Under the pieces are notes generated by a model, which saw only the letters and a program-made list of their open reading frames with translations, was not told the origin of the DNA and ran no database searches. A stretch of DNA of 64,000 nucleotides from Tanypteryx hageni (lineage: Eukaryota; Arthropoda; Insecta; Odonata; Petaluridae): positions 61,437,401-61,501,400 of the forward strand of contig CM054118.1 of the NCBI GenBank assembly GCA_028673005.1, in the 5' to 3' direction. Every line of letters starts with the position of its first letter. Positions within the stretch are counted from its first letter, which is position 1. Shown here in pieces: positions 31,960 to 44,530 of the stretch. The position numbers were made by a program, and so were the translations under genes.

Positions 31960-34480
31960 CAGTTTTCCTATAATTCCATTAGAATAGAATGGGAATGAGT
32001 GCACCGCATTTTCGCCTTGCATTTTAAAATGACTCAAAATCATAGTAGAAACTCGGGACTTGAACCAAAAAACGCCCAAATGAATATATTTGTTAATTCA
32101 ATTGTTTTTTGAAGTGGTAAATCGATACGCAGTTATGTTTTTAACGCAAACATTTGACGTTTTTTGAGCTTAAAATCTTTGGAGCTCGCGGCGGCCACCG
32201 AATACGCAAACATTTCGTTGCGATTTGCTAGTATTTTTGAGCTGAAGGGCTATGATGCATTACTTTTTCTCAGGAGTATCAGGGTTCGAGCCCAGGTGCA
32301 ATTTTTCCTTCGTTTACGGGATCTGAGTGTGAAGCAGTCCTGGGGCATTCACGGGTTTTTATGTATTAACAAGTTTTTAAATTGGTACCTCACAGGCCAT
32401 ATAAGACACAGAGACGGGAAAATATGGTATTTTAATCGTTCTCACCAAATAAATCTTCGTGTCAACCGATGTAGACAAAATACGTAATGGCATGTAAAGC
32501 ACTTTCTTGAATTTTGATCTCCGAAAGTGTAAGTTGTAATTGTGTGCTCTCGCTGACTTATTTCTGTCAAATACTGTACTTTCTCCAAATGAATTTTCTA
32601 ATCGGTCCTTCACAGATCTTGTAATGTGTCATCCATGAAGTAAATTGGATTTAGCCGGGAAACATCGGATAATTCAGCTAGTGCAAAATATAGATGTCAT
32701 AAATTCAAATATCTTTCAGAAATCTAATTAGCACTGTGGATAGCGCAACGAGAATTTTTGACATTCCTGGGTGCTTCCTCCAAATTAATTCTTCAGGTAA
32801 ATTTTTTCTGCCTTAGGATAAACAGAAAAATGAATGGAATTGTGAACATTTATTGCCAATTTCCCTGTGATTTTACTCCAGGATGCATGGCTTAGAGTAT
32901 GAACACGTTTATATAGATAGGTTAAAAAAAGACAAATTAAAATCTCATGCTCTCTCTCATAAAATAACGCATTTTTATATTTGTTATAAAACGGAAAAAT
33001 TTATTTGCATTAATATATTATGCATTTATATACATTTCATCGGTCTAATTTTATCAGCTGCCATCCTTTTATGCAGGGTTCTATTGTCGTTGAATCTCAA
33101 AAATCTCTTCAGTCTTCAAATTGGCTGAAGAAAATCAGATCAATGCACGGGTTCAAGGTCTTTTGGATGGATTTTTCCCATAGTTTTTTGTCTCTCGCCA
33201 AGGCAGAATATAATAATAAATCGATATAATAATGTTAAATTAATAAAATATTTAAAAATAAAAATGTATTAATATAATAAAATTGAGTTTAACATAGTAA
33301 TTAATGGGTATAAATAACATCAATTTTGCGTAGTGTACATACTATACTGCAATTCATTATTATATCCGGCACTGAAATAAAGAGACAAAATGTACTTAGC
33401 AACAATGATAGAAGACAAATTGCTTAGTAAAAGAACATATAAAAGACAAACTGCATAATAAAAGAACATGCAAAAATTATCTTTAAAATATGTTACTTTT
33501 AAAGATTGTTTATGTCGCTTATGTGAGCCCGATGGAGAAGTGTCAAGGAGAGTTTTTGTTGGGATGAAGTCCAAATTAACCGACTCGAACAGGATTCACG
33601 TGGGAACACGGCGCGCCGGAATTGCTCCGCGTGAGATAACCTTCGTTAAAAATCTAAGGAATCGGTCATCGAAAACCACGTAAACGTGAACCCTGACCGC
33701 TTTCTGGGATACTATGGACACATTTTATAAATCGCGCACACTTGAAGCCGCGTTGTAGGCGGGACCGACTGTATTTCTCCTCGACCCGTTCAGCAAATCG
33801 TTTTTCAGGATCTCTGGACAAGGAATTATTAATCTCTTGAACTCTTTGTGTGTTGAACTCGTTTTTGGAACTTTTGGTGTATTTGCCGTCAATTTTCAGA
33901 AATACTGATGAGCGTTGAAAAATTGCACCACCTTTATACTATTTTTTGACTAACACTCACTCTTAGTCAACATAACATGATCCTGCAATGCAATGCAATA
34001 CCTTCAAAATCGTATGACTAAACATGCATGAAATAGCATAAGAACATGGAGAATGAAAAACACCTCTCCTATTATATTTCAATGTGTAGGGCATTTTTTA
34101 GGTTAATTCTAAAACAAACAGACTTATTTTCTTAGAGTCCAGTTTTAAATCAAGAAAGATATGTCTACGACCAAAAATCAATATATCGTAGTATTTAAGA
34201 ACTTCGAAAATGGAACAATGTTTTTATGCATATTGACATTTAATACGAACATTCATTTATTGCGAAAAATGCAGTAAACAGAAAACATTTAAAGAGTTTT
34301 TTAAAAAGCATTTATCGTCAAGTTCTGTAATTATTTCTAGCTTCCTTTTTCCTCGGGATGTCATTCTACTATAAACCGAAGTGTTGCAATGATTTTATAT
34401 AGGTAAACAAAAATCAAACATTTCCCATGCGAATGAAATAGTAAATAAACTTCCAATTTAAATAAATGAGAAAAATATCG
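31960..34480. other. No gene recognised
   Basis: AT-rich with several short frames that lack start context, splice sites or recognisable domains. No TIRs, tails or tandem repeats I can support. Confidence 0.4.
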
Positions 34481-34489
34481 GTTTTGTCG

Positions 34490-34555
34490 AAGGAATTGGT
34501 GGCGAGCCTGCCTCCCAGCGGGCGCCGATTTCGAGTCCCGGCGTATCCATGGTCG
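34490..34555 (+). repeat. tRNA-like or SINE-head fragment
   Basis: GGTGGCGAGCCTGCCTCCCA followed by GCGGGCGCCGATTTCGAGTC and CCGGCG. There is a box-A-like start and a box-B-like GATTTCGAGTCC, but the D-arm and acceptor pairing fail. It is either a decayed tRNA or the head of a tRNA-derived SINE; no tail or target duplication was seen. Confidence 0.35.
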
Positions 34556-34779
34556 TATATTACTTTTACTCTCCTTTTTTGGTGTTAGTATACTCTGTAA
34601 AAGCTCGTGAAGTGTTTTTATGGCTTACCGTATTTCCTCGATTCTAATAGCTTTTCGAAAAAAATTATACTACAGATTGAATCGAATCGAGGGAATACTG
34701 TAATTATAAATAAATAAACGAATAAATAGCCACGTAAATAATATTTATGCAAGGAAGAGAAACGAGGAGAGCTTCATGT

Positions 34780-35400
34780 GCTGGAACACGGAGAGACGGG
34801 AGGAAAAGAAAGCTTTAAAAAAATACAAGGAGGGCGAGTTAGGGAGACAAGATATTTAGGAATAGATAGCGAATTACAGAGGGAAGGGTAAAGGGGCAAA
34901 CGAAGGAGTAGATGTTATCACGTGGGAAGAGAGATATAGGGCGAGATGGAAAGAGACAAGGGCAAAGGAGGAAGAGAGCGATAGCGGGAAGGAGAGAGAT
35001 ATATGATGAATAGAGAAGAGAGAGGGGAAAGGAGGAGAAGATGGGGGAGGTGAGGGCAGAAGGGAAGATGGTGCAAAAGAATGTTAGCAAAAAGGGATGA
35101 AGTTTGTCACGAGTGGATGGAGGGGGAGGAGATATATTCGAGGCCGGTGAGGAGTGGGCGGAAGGAGAAGGGAAAAGGAGTGGATGTAGTGATAAGTGGA
35201 AGAGTTGTTTCATGCTGGTCAGCATGCGGTCCAACTTTCATATTTTTTTTCGAGATAAATGGTATCGGATGCTGCGTGCAGAGGGAGAGGGGGCGGAGGA
35301 GGTGAGGCGTACTTTCGCGGAGGGAGGGAAGCGGGGGAGGAAAGGGTGTAGATGGTTGCAGTGTGGACGGGGGAGAGGTGAGGGGGAGTGGTGTTGAAGT
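34780..35400. repeat. Purine-rich (GA) low-complexity tract
   Basis: The plus strand is dominated by A and G over about 600 bases (phrases such as GGAGGAAGAGAG, GAGAGAGGGGAAAGGAGGAG), broken by a mixed patch near 35200-35270. Long open frames here on both strands reflect composition, not genes. Confidence 0.7.
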
Positions 35401-35559
35401 GGGCGTGTCTAGGGATTTTTGCGGGGGGAGGTTGGAAGGGGGCGTGTCTCCCATTTGAACCTGTTCCCATGGGCGTGACTTTTTAAAGCTGGGAGTGTCC
35501 GACCCGTTTTTCCACGCCTCTCTGTCTGAGATGCATAAAGATCTCAAGATTCCCGCGGG

Positions 35560-37500
35560 GGGATAAATTGAGAGGAATATATATCCAGTGGTCTAGCGCG
35601 AAGGAGAGGTCGCGGTTGTTTGCAGAGGTTGTCTTGGCTCGTGTACATCGTGGACAGGTGTCAAACCGGAACGATGTATGCTTTTCCCGCAGATTTATAA
35701 AGATACATATTTGGATATAAATATCTGCATGTTGCCGTTATAATTTCCACAGTTGCTCCACATATTTCCTTTGCCAATTTTCCTATAATATACCTATACA
35801 TTGTTGCCAATATCATTCGATGAAATCTTATTGCAATCGTACGTCAAAATAGTAAATAAACAGATGGTATTAAAATTATGTATCGAGAGATTGAAATTAC
35901 GTATTAACTGAAAATGCTTAATAGCGAATAGAATTATCATCTCTGAAGAAAAATCTGGTAGAAAGTTTACCATGGACTACACATTGACTTATGATTTCCT
36001 GAAATTTATGGGTCATTAAAATAATTTTAAAGAAATATCAAAAAACAAAAGATTGAGTTTTTCCTCTCTTTACTTCTAAGGGGAAATAATACATCCTTTT
36101 ATGAAATTTTCAACGCCCATTAGGTCTTGAGAATCCGGAAAATTAAAACTCATTACCATTAAATGTTTCCAATAAAATATGTATATTTAAAATTCTGAAA
36201 TATTTTTGTAATCAAGTCTCTTGCAGAAAAAGTGTGACAAATACTAATGCTTTGAAACGAATAATTTTCATATGCTTTTCCTTCAAAAAAAGATTTTTTA
36301 GGAGAAAATATATAAAGGAAAAAATTGTAGAATCACGGAAAGACAGTCAATTAAAAAGAATAGAAGAAGTACGTTTTTATTTTTAAAGACCTATAACTAT
36401 CCTTTGATTGCGATAGAATTTTATCGCTATTAAAAGTTGAAGATAACAGAATGAAGTTTTATCCCGAAACTTTTGGTTGTTTACAGAGAATTAATTTCAC
36501 TGCAATGAAACGAGTTCACCTCTGAAATATTCTTTCAGAAGAAAATTACGCCAAAGCTTTATATTATTAACATATTACCTTAGCTACCAGAAAGGAGAAG
36601 CATCACCGAAGTGTCTTGATATTAATAGACTATACATAGACTTTGTACTTAATCGTGTTATTTTAATAAATCAATTAAAATACCGGAATAATTTTAATTT
36701 TAATTATAGTTCTTGATAAGATATTTAAGAAGAAGTACTCATAAAAAATTTATGCATCGTATACATGTAGTTTTCGAGATAAGCTCCAGCGATATTATGC
36801 GGTGACAGATGTATATTCTACATCCGCTCATATTTTGCCCAAATTTACCTTTAAAAATTGCAAAAAAATGTTTTAAAAAATGTTCCATTTCGATGAACAC
36901 GTGCCATAAAAAAGAGAATCGTTTTCTGGAGTGTAATCGAATGCGATCTTTGAGATTTCCGCTTTTTTGCATTTACGAGTGGCGTAGCTTTAGCATTCGA
37001 ATTATAAACTGACTTCCAAAGCATAATGCAACACAATCACCGAGATTGTCATGTTTGGTATACCAATTCAAGCAACAAAATTGAAAGGAAATACATACAT
37101 ACTTCGAAATGGAACGAATTAATTATTTTAACCGTCACCATTTGTTGGTGTTTTTTAGTTTCAAAATTTAGGAAATTTCGGGGAAAATGAGAGCATACGG
37201 TGGCCATACTCCATGCAAACGAAGCGGCTCTAGATAAGTTATGACGACGACAGTTTCGCATATGTATCTTTTGCGATCTCAAGGCGTAGGGGTCAAGCAG
37301 AATGGGTCTGAAGATGTTGAATAGTAGTTACAGTTACAGAGAAGTAGATTGCATTTAACTCAATCTCTTATCCATGAATTAATCAATTTAAAATGGTATC
37401 TCAGCGCAATTTTTTTTTTGATTTGACATCACTTCAAGCATTTTTCCATTTTTCTTCTTTGGATGGTTCCTCAAATATTTATCGCGAATATAGATAAGTA
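35560..37500. other. No gene recognised
   Basis: AT-rich, with short chance frames only. I see no transposon termini or splice-bounded exons. Confidence 0.4.
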
Positions 37501-40400
37501 TTTATCATCATCATCATCATGCTGCTGTCCGAAGACAGGTTTCAGCTGAATCGCTGCCTCCATCTCTCTCTCTCTCTCTCTCTCCCTAGAAGCCTCTTTT
37601 ATATCTCTATAAGTACTATATTCCTGCTTTGTATTCTCTAATATTCCAATTCTTTTTCTCCCTCTTCCTCTTCTTCCGCTAATTTTGCCTTCTAAGATCG
37701 TCCTTTGTAAACACCGTCTTCTCAATATGTGCCCTATCCAATTTGCTTTTCTTTTCCTGATTGTTTTTATTAGCATCCTTTCTTCTCCCACCATTTCTAA
37801 TACTTCTTCGTTTCTCTTCCTCTCTGTCCATTTCACTTTCATCACCCTCCTCCATACCCACATCTCAAAACTTTCTAAATATTTTTCCTCCTTTCTCCTT
37901 ACCGTCCACGTCTCTGCACCATAAAGAGCTATGATCCATATGTAGCATTTTGCTAATTTCTTCCTTGTTTCTAAATTTATTTTCTTGCTTGTGAGAAGCT
38001 CCTTCTTCTCGTTAAATGCTGCTTTTGCCATTGCAATCCTACTTCTGATGTCCTGTGTACTACTTCCATCCTGCGCTAACATATTGCCGAGATATTTGAA
38101 ACTACTTACTTGTTCCAATTTTTGGTCATTTACCATTATATTTAATTCTTTATGTTCCTTTGAAACCACCATGACTTTCGTTTTTTCAGCATTGATCTTC
38201 ATTCCATATTGTTGGCCAACCTCCACTAGTCTGTCTGTCATCCTCTGAAGTTCTTTCTCGTCTTCTGTTTTTAATCTCTGATCATCTGCATATTTAATGG
38301 TGGTAATACTTTCACCTCCTATCTAAAATACTTTCTCTTCCATCAACGCTTCTTCTGTTATTGTTTCTGCATAAATATGAAATATCGCTGGTGAAATAGC
38401 ACATCCCTGCCTCACTCCCCTCCCTATTGAAGTACTTTCTGTTTCTTCTCCTTCAACCCTGACTCTAATCTTTTGATCCAAGTAAAGGTTTTTAAGCAGT
38501 CTTTTATCATTCCAATCTATTCCTATTTTATTTAAAATACCTCAACATTTTATCCCATTTCACTCGGTCAAAAGCTTTCTCTCAATCTACAAAACAAAAA
38601 TACATACCTTTATTGACTTCTAGTGCTCTTTCTATCATCTTCCTCAAACATCCTATAGCATCTCTAGTCCCTCTTCCTCTTCTGAAACCAAACTGATTAT
38701 CTTGCAGGTCCTTTTCAATTTTACCTTCAATTCTTTTGTATATTATTCTGGTTAGAACTTTTATGTATGAGAAATTAAACCAACAGTTCGGTAATCCTTT
38801 TGCATTGTTCTTTTTCTCCAGTGGTACTATAACAACATCTAAAAAATCTTCAGGCCATATGCCAGTATCATATACTTGGTTAAAGAATTTTATGAGTTGC
38901 TTAACTACTTTCGTCCCCAAAAACCTTAAGTATGTCCACTGGTATATCATCACTCCTTACAGCCTTCCTTCTTTTCATGTCATCAATTGCTCTTTTAACA
39001 ACAGACTCGAGAATACTTGGTCCTAGCTGATCTTTTTCCACATCCTCTTCTTCATTTAATTCAATATTTCCTGGCTTTCCTTCTTTGTCATACAGAACCT
39101 CAATGTATTCTTTCCAGACATTCTTTACATTGTCTGGCTCCGATACTATTTTACCACTTTTGTTCATGATTCCTTTACGTCCTATCTTTCTTGCTTTTTT
39201 CTTGAATAGTTCCCTTGCTTTGCTATACATGAGGTCTGTTCTACAAATTCTTTCACACTCGACAATCACTTCGCATTTCTCATTTATCCACTGTTCTCTG
39301 GCTTTATCTATTTCCCTTCTTAAAGCGTTATTTAACTCCTTGTACTTTCTTTGGCCTTCTTCAGTGTTTATGTTCTTCCACTTTTTCCGCTCTTTCATTT
39401 TTTGCAGCATGGCTGCTGTGACCCAGGGTTTTTTGTTTCTTTCACCCGTTATCTTTCTTACCTTATTTTCCATTACATCTTTAATGTTGCTATGGATGTA
39501 TCTCCACTCCTAATCTACACTGTTCCTATTTTCTTCAGCTCTCTCCCTCAACCTTTCCTCCAGCTCAGTCATTATAGCATACTTGTTCTTAAGGAGTTCC
39601 TCGAAGTTCATTTCTTGTTAACTCTTATGTTTCTCTTAACGCTCTTCAGTCTACATTGTGTATTTGCCACCAAAAGGTAGTGGCCGGAATCGATATCTGC
39701 CCCTGGTAGAGTTTTCACATTTTTAATGCTATTTCTAAATCTTTCATCGACTAGTATGTAATCTATCTGGTATCGTCTCTGGTCTCCTGGGCTTCTCCAT
39801 GTGTAAAGTCTCCGCTGGTGATGCTTAACCATGTATTAGTTACAATCAGTTTATTTCTATGGCAGAATTTCACAAGTTTCTCCCCTCTTTCATTTCTCTT
39901 CTTTAGTCCATATTTTCCCACTATGTTATCTTCCTGTCCCTCTCCGATTACACTGTTACAGTCTCCCATTACTATGGTGGTGATCCTTCCTTTTCCCTCC
40001 TCCTCCAATATCTCCGTAATCTGTTCATACATTTCATCTACTTCTTCGTCACCAGCATTAGTTGTTGGCATATACACTTGAATTATAAGCATTTCCACTG
40101 GCTCCATCTGAAGTTTTACGGCTATTAATCTATCATTGACTGTCGCTACCTTGCTAATTCTTTCAGCTATCTTTTTTCTCATTATAATCCTCACTCCCCT
40201 TTCCTTTTTCTCTCCTCCCGAGTAAATAATCTTAAATTCGTCTTAATTTATCTCGCCTTCTCCTTCCCACCGAACTTTACTAAGACCTACTATACCTACA
40301 TTATTCCTTCTCATTTCCCTTTTTAAGTTCTCTAGTTTACCCCCTGAATTCATAGTCCTAACATTCCATGTGCCTATTCTTAATTTCTCACTACTTATAT
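37501..40400 (-). pseudogene. Decayed RTE-like non-LTR retrotransposon (endonuclease/reverse transcriptase)
   Basis: In order on the minus strand: an endonuclease start with LRIGTWNVRTMNSGGKLENL near 40350 and an in-frame stop soon after; VMGDCNSVIG near 39960 (usually GDFN, so Phe is replaced by Cys); LYTWRSPGDQRRYQIDYILV near 39790 in a shifted frame; RT blocks NQFGFRRGRGTRDAIGC near 38690 and KAFDRVKWDKMLRYF near 38570; a KYADDQ active-site box near 38285; and a C-terminal part ALYGAETWTVRRKEEKYLES then FEMWVWRRVMKVKW, down to about 37560. Several stops and frameshifts interrupt it. The 3' end carries ATGATGATGATGATAAA. Endonucleases of this type are often mis-annotated as craniofacial development protein 2. 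RTE-like is my best clade guess. Confidence 0.85.
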
Positions 40401-41699
40401 TTATATCGGAATTTAATTAAATTTTATCGACATTATCAACGCGAATAAGAAATTATCCCTTTGTAATACTACCGGATTATCGCGAATAAATGGCAGAATC
40501 TGACTTATAAATTCTTGCCAAGGCCAGAATGTCTCACGAAGCACAAGAGAACGCAGTCTGAGCCAGTCCTCGCAAAGGATCGAGACGTTTGGCAAATAAT
40601 TATTAATCTACATTCGCGAATTACTCAAATGTTATGGAAATTGAAGTTTGGAGTCTTTCTAGATCTCGCCCGCATTACTGCAGTCTTCTTTATAAGTCCG
40701 ATAAAAATATAATGCCCGACTGTTCCCAGCAATTTACCGTTATCTTCTCACTAATATCCTACCGGCCACTTGTAACCATTCCCATTCCTTGGCGATCGTT
40801 TATAATTGAGGTAATTTATGATTATTGTCGATCGAAGCTTTCATGGCGAGCCGACGTCGTAAATTAATTTTTGCATTTTTAGGCGTTCTTTACAAGAAGT
40901 AAACAAGAGAGAAAAGGTGCACGCATCATGCGTGAATACACGCGAGGCAGAGGCGGTCTTTACGATTGATGCAATCATTCCAAAAATAGATAAATATTAA
41001 TGGCTTAGTATAATGTTTATGAACTGAAATGCCAGTAGTGATGCCAAGGAAATATTGGTAGTTTGATTCACCGACTAATTTTCCAATAATTTTAATTAAT
41101 AAAACAATCAAAATTATTTAAAACTTACCTCACTCGAGTTGCAGTAATGTAATCTTTATATTCACGTTCATTTCTTCGTCGGAAATTACCAATTTCTTTT
41201 CACTTACAAACGCTGTGCATACGTGAAGAAAAAAGACGTATTTACGTTCATTTCTTCGTCGTAGATTGTCCATTTCCATTCATTTACCAAATGTTGCGTG
41301 CGCACGAAATAAAATCAAACTAATTAGGTATTTACGGCAGATATTGTTTACCACAGTTACTACGAAGATTGTTTTCGTTGACAAAAATTAAAAATACGGG
41401 AAAAATTTTTCCAAATTCAAAGTGAATTACGACTATTTCATTTTATTTTCTTGAAATCGGATAATCCTTCAATAAAAAGTAGGGATTACACGGGTTTACC
41501 GTGATGGTGATGCTTTTCGTCAAGCTAACGGTAGTATGATTGTATACTAATGTATTTGCTTTGAAATCGTTTTGCCATTCTGTAATCGCCCTACACACGG
41601 AATCTCTTTGAAACATTCCAAGTTCATAGTTACAGAAAAATTCTAACCATGATATTGTGGTAGCTCTGTTTATACGACTTTGTTGGAATATGCTATTTT
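40401..41699. other. No gene; repeat debris
   Basis: Around 41160-41300 two phrases with CGTTCATTTCTTCGTCG recur about 80 bp apart, related in reverse orientation to parts of the dispersed repeat near 29520-29640. No coding exon recognised. Confidence 0.45.
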
Positions 41700-42170
41700 G
41701 GTTATTTATTTATTCGAGTTTTCGGTACTTGCATACTGCAAGCGCTTTAAAAATCACCATAGACCAAGCTTTAAACTCGTAAATACACTAACGCGACAGC
41801 ATTTGAACTACGCAGAGCCCATATAAATAACATAATAAATAGTTTTCATTTTCCGCGTAATCAAGGCACCTATCCAGATTTTCTTAATTCTCGGACACTC
41901 GGCTCGCATCCAAGTTTCGAATTTCAAATTTTATGGCTCAGATTGCCCAGTTTCAGCAATAATTATAATCATCATTAACAAAATAGCCAATATGTCACAC
42001 TAAAATATAATATATGTAAAAAATTAGGATATGTTTTGTGTTAGGATTATGGCGTCATCATCTGTACCTTTTAGAACGTATCCGGATAAAAAAGATAATT
42101 TAAAATTATCACTTCATCATATGTATACGTCGTTGGCTGAAATCAAATGGATTATAATGCAGCATTAAAT
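41700..42170 (+). repeat. Dispersed repeat carrying an unoccupied hAT target site
   Basis: Matches the minus strand of 59345-59745 over about 400 bp: GAGTTTTCGGTACTTGCATA, CATTTGAACTACGCAGAG, CATTTTCCGCGTAAT, AATTTCAAATTTTATGGCTC and AAAAAATTAGGATATGTT, ending at GAAATCAAATGG-ATTATAAT-GCAG. ATTATAAT occurs once here (42151-42158) and twice around the 1.16-kb element at 58162-59321. No coding capacity. Confidence 0.8.
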
Positions 42171-43054
42171 GAATCTTATATTATATCACCGTAATTTTAG
42201 TCGTAGGCGAACTTTTTGGTAGGTTGGTTACAGCCTATTGGGGAGCTTATATCTCCGCCGCTGTTTAGGCTATTTTCGTCATTTATAGTTTGTAAATATG
42301 CGGAAATCTCTTGTTCTTTAACGGTACTAAATTCAATAGGAAACGTTAAATACTTTTATTTTTAATGGGGGTTTCCCGATACCCCTGCACTCCATAAGAA
42401 AAGCATTGGAATCAGTTTCGGGCATTATAAAATCGCATTTAAAAATTAGTTAAAATCAAGATACGAAGTCAAAACCTAAACGGTTGTGTTAGAAAAAGAA
42501 AGTTTTTTGGTTACCGTGAAAATTCAATTACATTCCGAATTTCCCGGAAAATCCGTTTTCAATACGAAAAAACGCGACTTTTAAACAATGAGAATTGTCA
42601 GTTACCATGGCCACCTCATTTGAGAGAGTGGTAATATTGGGTGTATACTCGCGAGCCCCTTGACGATATTACGTCATTTTGTTTGTTTGCATGGATTTCG
42701 AACATTTTTGAAGAATAAGTGAACCTTTCCCCTTTGAATTGAAGAACCATTTTAATCGTTTTGTAACATCGTTTAAAAAATTAATTAAATTAATTTCTTT
42801 AAGCCAAGAGAAAAACATTTTAAACAGTATAAGATTAAAATCTGATGTGGCCACCACATGACTTTCTCCATATCTGTAATATTTCTAAAAATTCCAAATA
42901 GGTTACATAATAATAATATTTTAAGAAACTGCGAGAAGATTTTAGACTTGAAAAAGAACAGAAATAAACTCAAACCATAGCCTTCTGATATTGGATATAG
43001 CCACAAAGCTCCAACGATTAAGAAAAGAAAAAGGAGCGTTACTAAGCGACAATT
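42171..43054. other. No gene recognised
   Basis: AT-rich with short frames only. Nothing further can be supported. Confidence 0.4.
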
Positions 43055-43485
43055 GTTAACAATAGGAAATTAAATTTCCTACACCTTTTATTCCAATAAA
43101 ATTTTACATTTATCAAATATTAAATCAAATCTTTCAAAATAACGGATAAGTGACAAGAGTAAACACCCACTTCCGTTTGACCGATTTATACCAAAAACTA
43201 ATCAGTTATTCTGACTTTTATAAAAATGTTAAATATAAACTTTCGCGATGACGTAATTAATAGTTTTTGAGTTATAGCAACCACAAAAAGCTATCTCCTC
43301 AACAATGCATTACATGGGAAAGTGTTTCGAACAAACATTGTAGAAAATTAAATTTCCCACAACATTTATTCCGGCACGTTTTTACATTTATCAAATATTA
43401 AAGCAAATATTTCAAAAAAACGGATGACTCGAGTGAACATCCACATCCGAATGACCGATGCTTACCAAAAATTAATCAGCATGTC
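43055..43485. repeat. Tandem duplication, ~285-bp period
   Basis: The block 43055-43205 (AAATTAAATTTCCTACACCT, TTTTACATTTATCAAATATT, then CGGATAAGTGACAAGAG and ACCGATTTATACCAAAAACT) recurs at 43338-43485 with about 80-85% similarity by eye. It lies directly before the 43.5-kb array. Confidence 0.65.
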
Positions 43486-43529
43486 TTCCTTTCGAGTGGT
43501 CCCCATGGAACGGACGGTCTAAATTTCGG

Positions 43530-44180
43530 CTATGTCCGTCTGCCTGCACGCATATATCAGGGAAAATCTGACTGAACCGATTTCAACCAAATTTGGTAGG
43601 TACATAGAATCTTCACATAAAAAAATAGCCAAAATGACATATTTTGACTGGAAAGACCAAGCAGAGGGGCCACAATTGCAAAAGAAAAATTTCTATAGTT
43701 ATGCTTTTGGAAGGAAATGGCCAAATCGATTTCAACCAAATTTGGTACGAAGAATCTTCACATAAATTTATGGCCAAAATGACATATTTGGACCGGGCCG
43801 ACCAAGCAGGGGTGCCACAATTGCTGATTAAATCCTTTCGATAATTGGTTTTGGAAGGAATTGGCTCAACCGATTTCATCAAAATTTGGTGCATTGATTT
43901 TTCACATAAATTTATGACTAAATGACATATTTGGACCGGATCGAAGGAGCAGGGGTGCCACAATTGTAAAATAAATCTTTTGGAAGGAATTGGCCTGAAC
44001 CGAATTCAACCAAATTTGGTACATAGAATTTTCACATAAATTCATGAGCAAAATGATATATTATGACCCCGCCACAATTGCGAAGTTAAACTTTTTGATA
44101 GTTATGAATTTGGATGGCATTGGCCGAACCGATTTCAACAAAATTTTATATTAAGAAGTTGTGCAACGTAAAAGAAAAAC
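43530..44180. repeat. Degenerate ~130-150-bp tandem repeat array
   Basis: Four to five units carrying TTTCAACCAAATTTGGTA, CTTCACATAAATTTATG, AAAATGACATATTTGGACC and AGCAGGGGTGCCACAATTGC. The CCAAATTTGGT word recurs near 43587, 43735, 43880 and 44012, with a decayed version near 44140. An inverted fragment of this family is at 7470-7700. The frames inside it are open because of the repeat phase, not because of coding function. Confidence 0.7.
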
Positions 44181-44289
44181 AAAATTAAGATTTTTAGGAT
44201 AGATATAGAAGGCAGGGCTACCACAATAAAAGTCAAAAATTTTCGTTTTACAAATGTTTGTGTTGAACTGTCCGCATCAATTTTAACCA

Positions 44290-44355
44290 AATTATAATAT
44301 TTACACACACAAACACACGCACGCGCGCGCACACACACATATTTATATATATATC
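44290..44355. repeat. Microsatellite (CA/CG)n followed by (TA)n
   Basis: ACACACACAAACACACGCAC, then GCGCGCGCACACACACATAT and TATATATAT. The alternating purine-pyrimidine run can adopt Z-DNA in principle. Confidence 0.85.
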
Positions 44356-44357
44356 AT

Positions 44358-44530
44358 CACCGTAGGTAGTCTGTCCGTAGACAGGTCCGTGATTATTCAT
44401 GGTTAAATCTGGTTCTCCATATACTCCTATTTTCCGCTGTCCTCTTTATATCTTGATAACTCTCTTTTCCTTTCAAGTCTCTATCAGCTGAAACCTTTTC
44501 CTACCTCTTTCCCTTTTTCCATCTAGTACA
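44358..44530 (-). mobile_element. 3' fragment of a LINE related to the 37.5-kb element
   Basis: Starts CATCACCGTAGGTAGTCTGT-CCGTAGACAGG and carries TCAGCTGAAACCTTTTCCTA near 44487. The 37.5-kb element has ATCATCATGCTGCTGTCCG-AAGACAGG and TTTCAGCTGAAT in a similar order at its 3' end. Both are minus-strand 3' ends of one broad family. Confidence 0.5.

Noticed and set aside
34839..35547. Overlapping open frames rich in Ser/Pro/Leu
   Set aside because: Caused by the purine-rich low-complexity strand; no starts in context and no conserved motif.
37685..40081. Plus-strand hydrophobic frames
   Set aside because: Antisense of the decayed RTE-like LINE, whose minus-strand motifs are clear.
43560..43963. 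Small protein family suggested by repeated open frames
   Set aside because: The similarity reflects the DNA tandem repeat, and the frames change between units.
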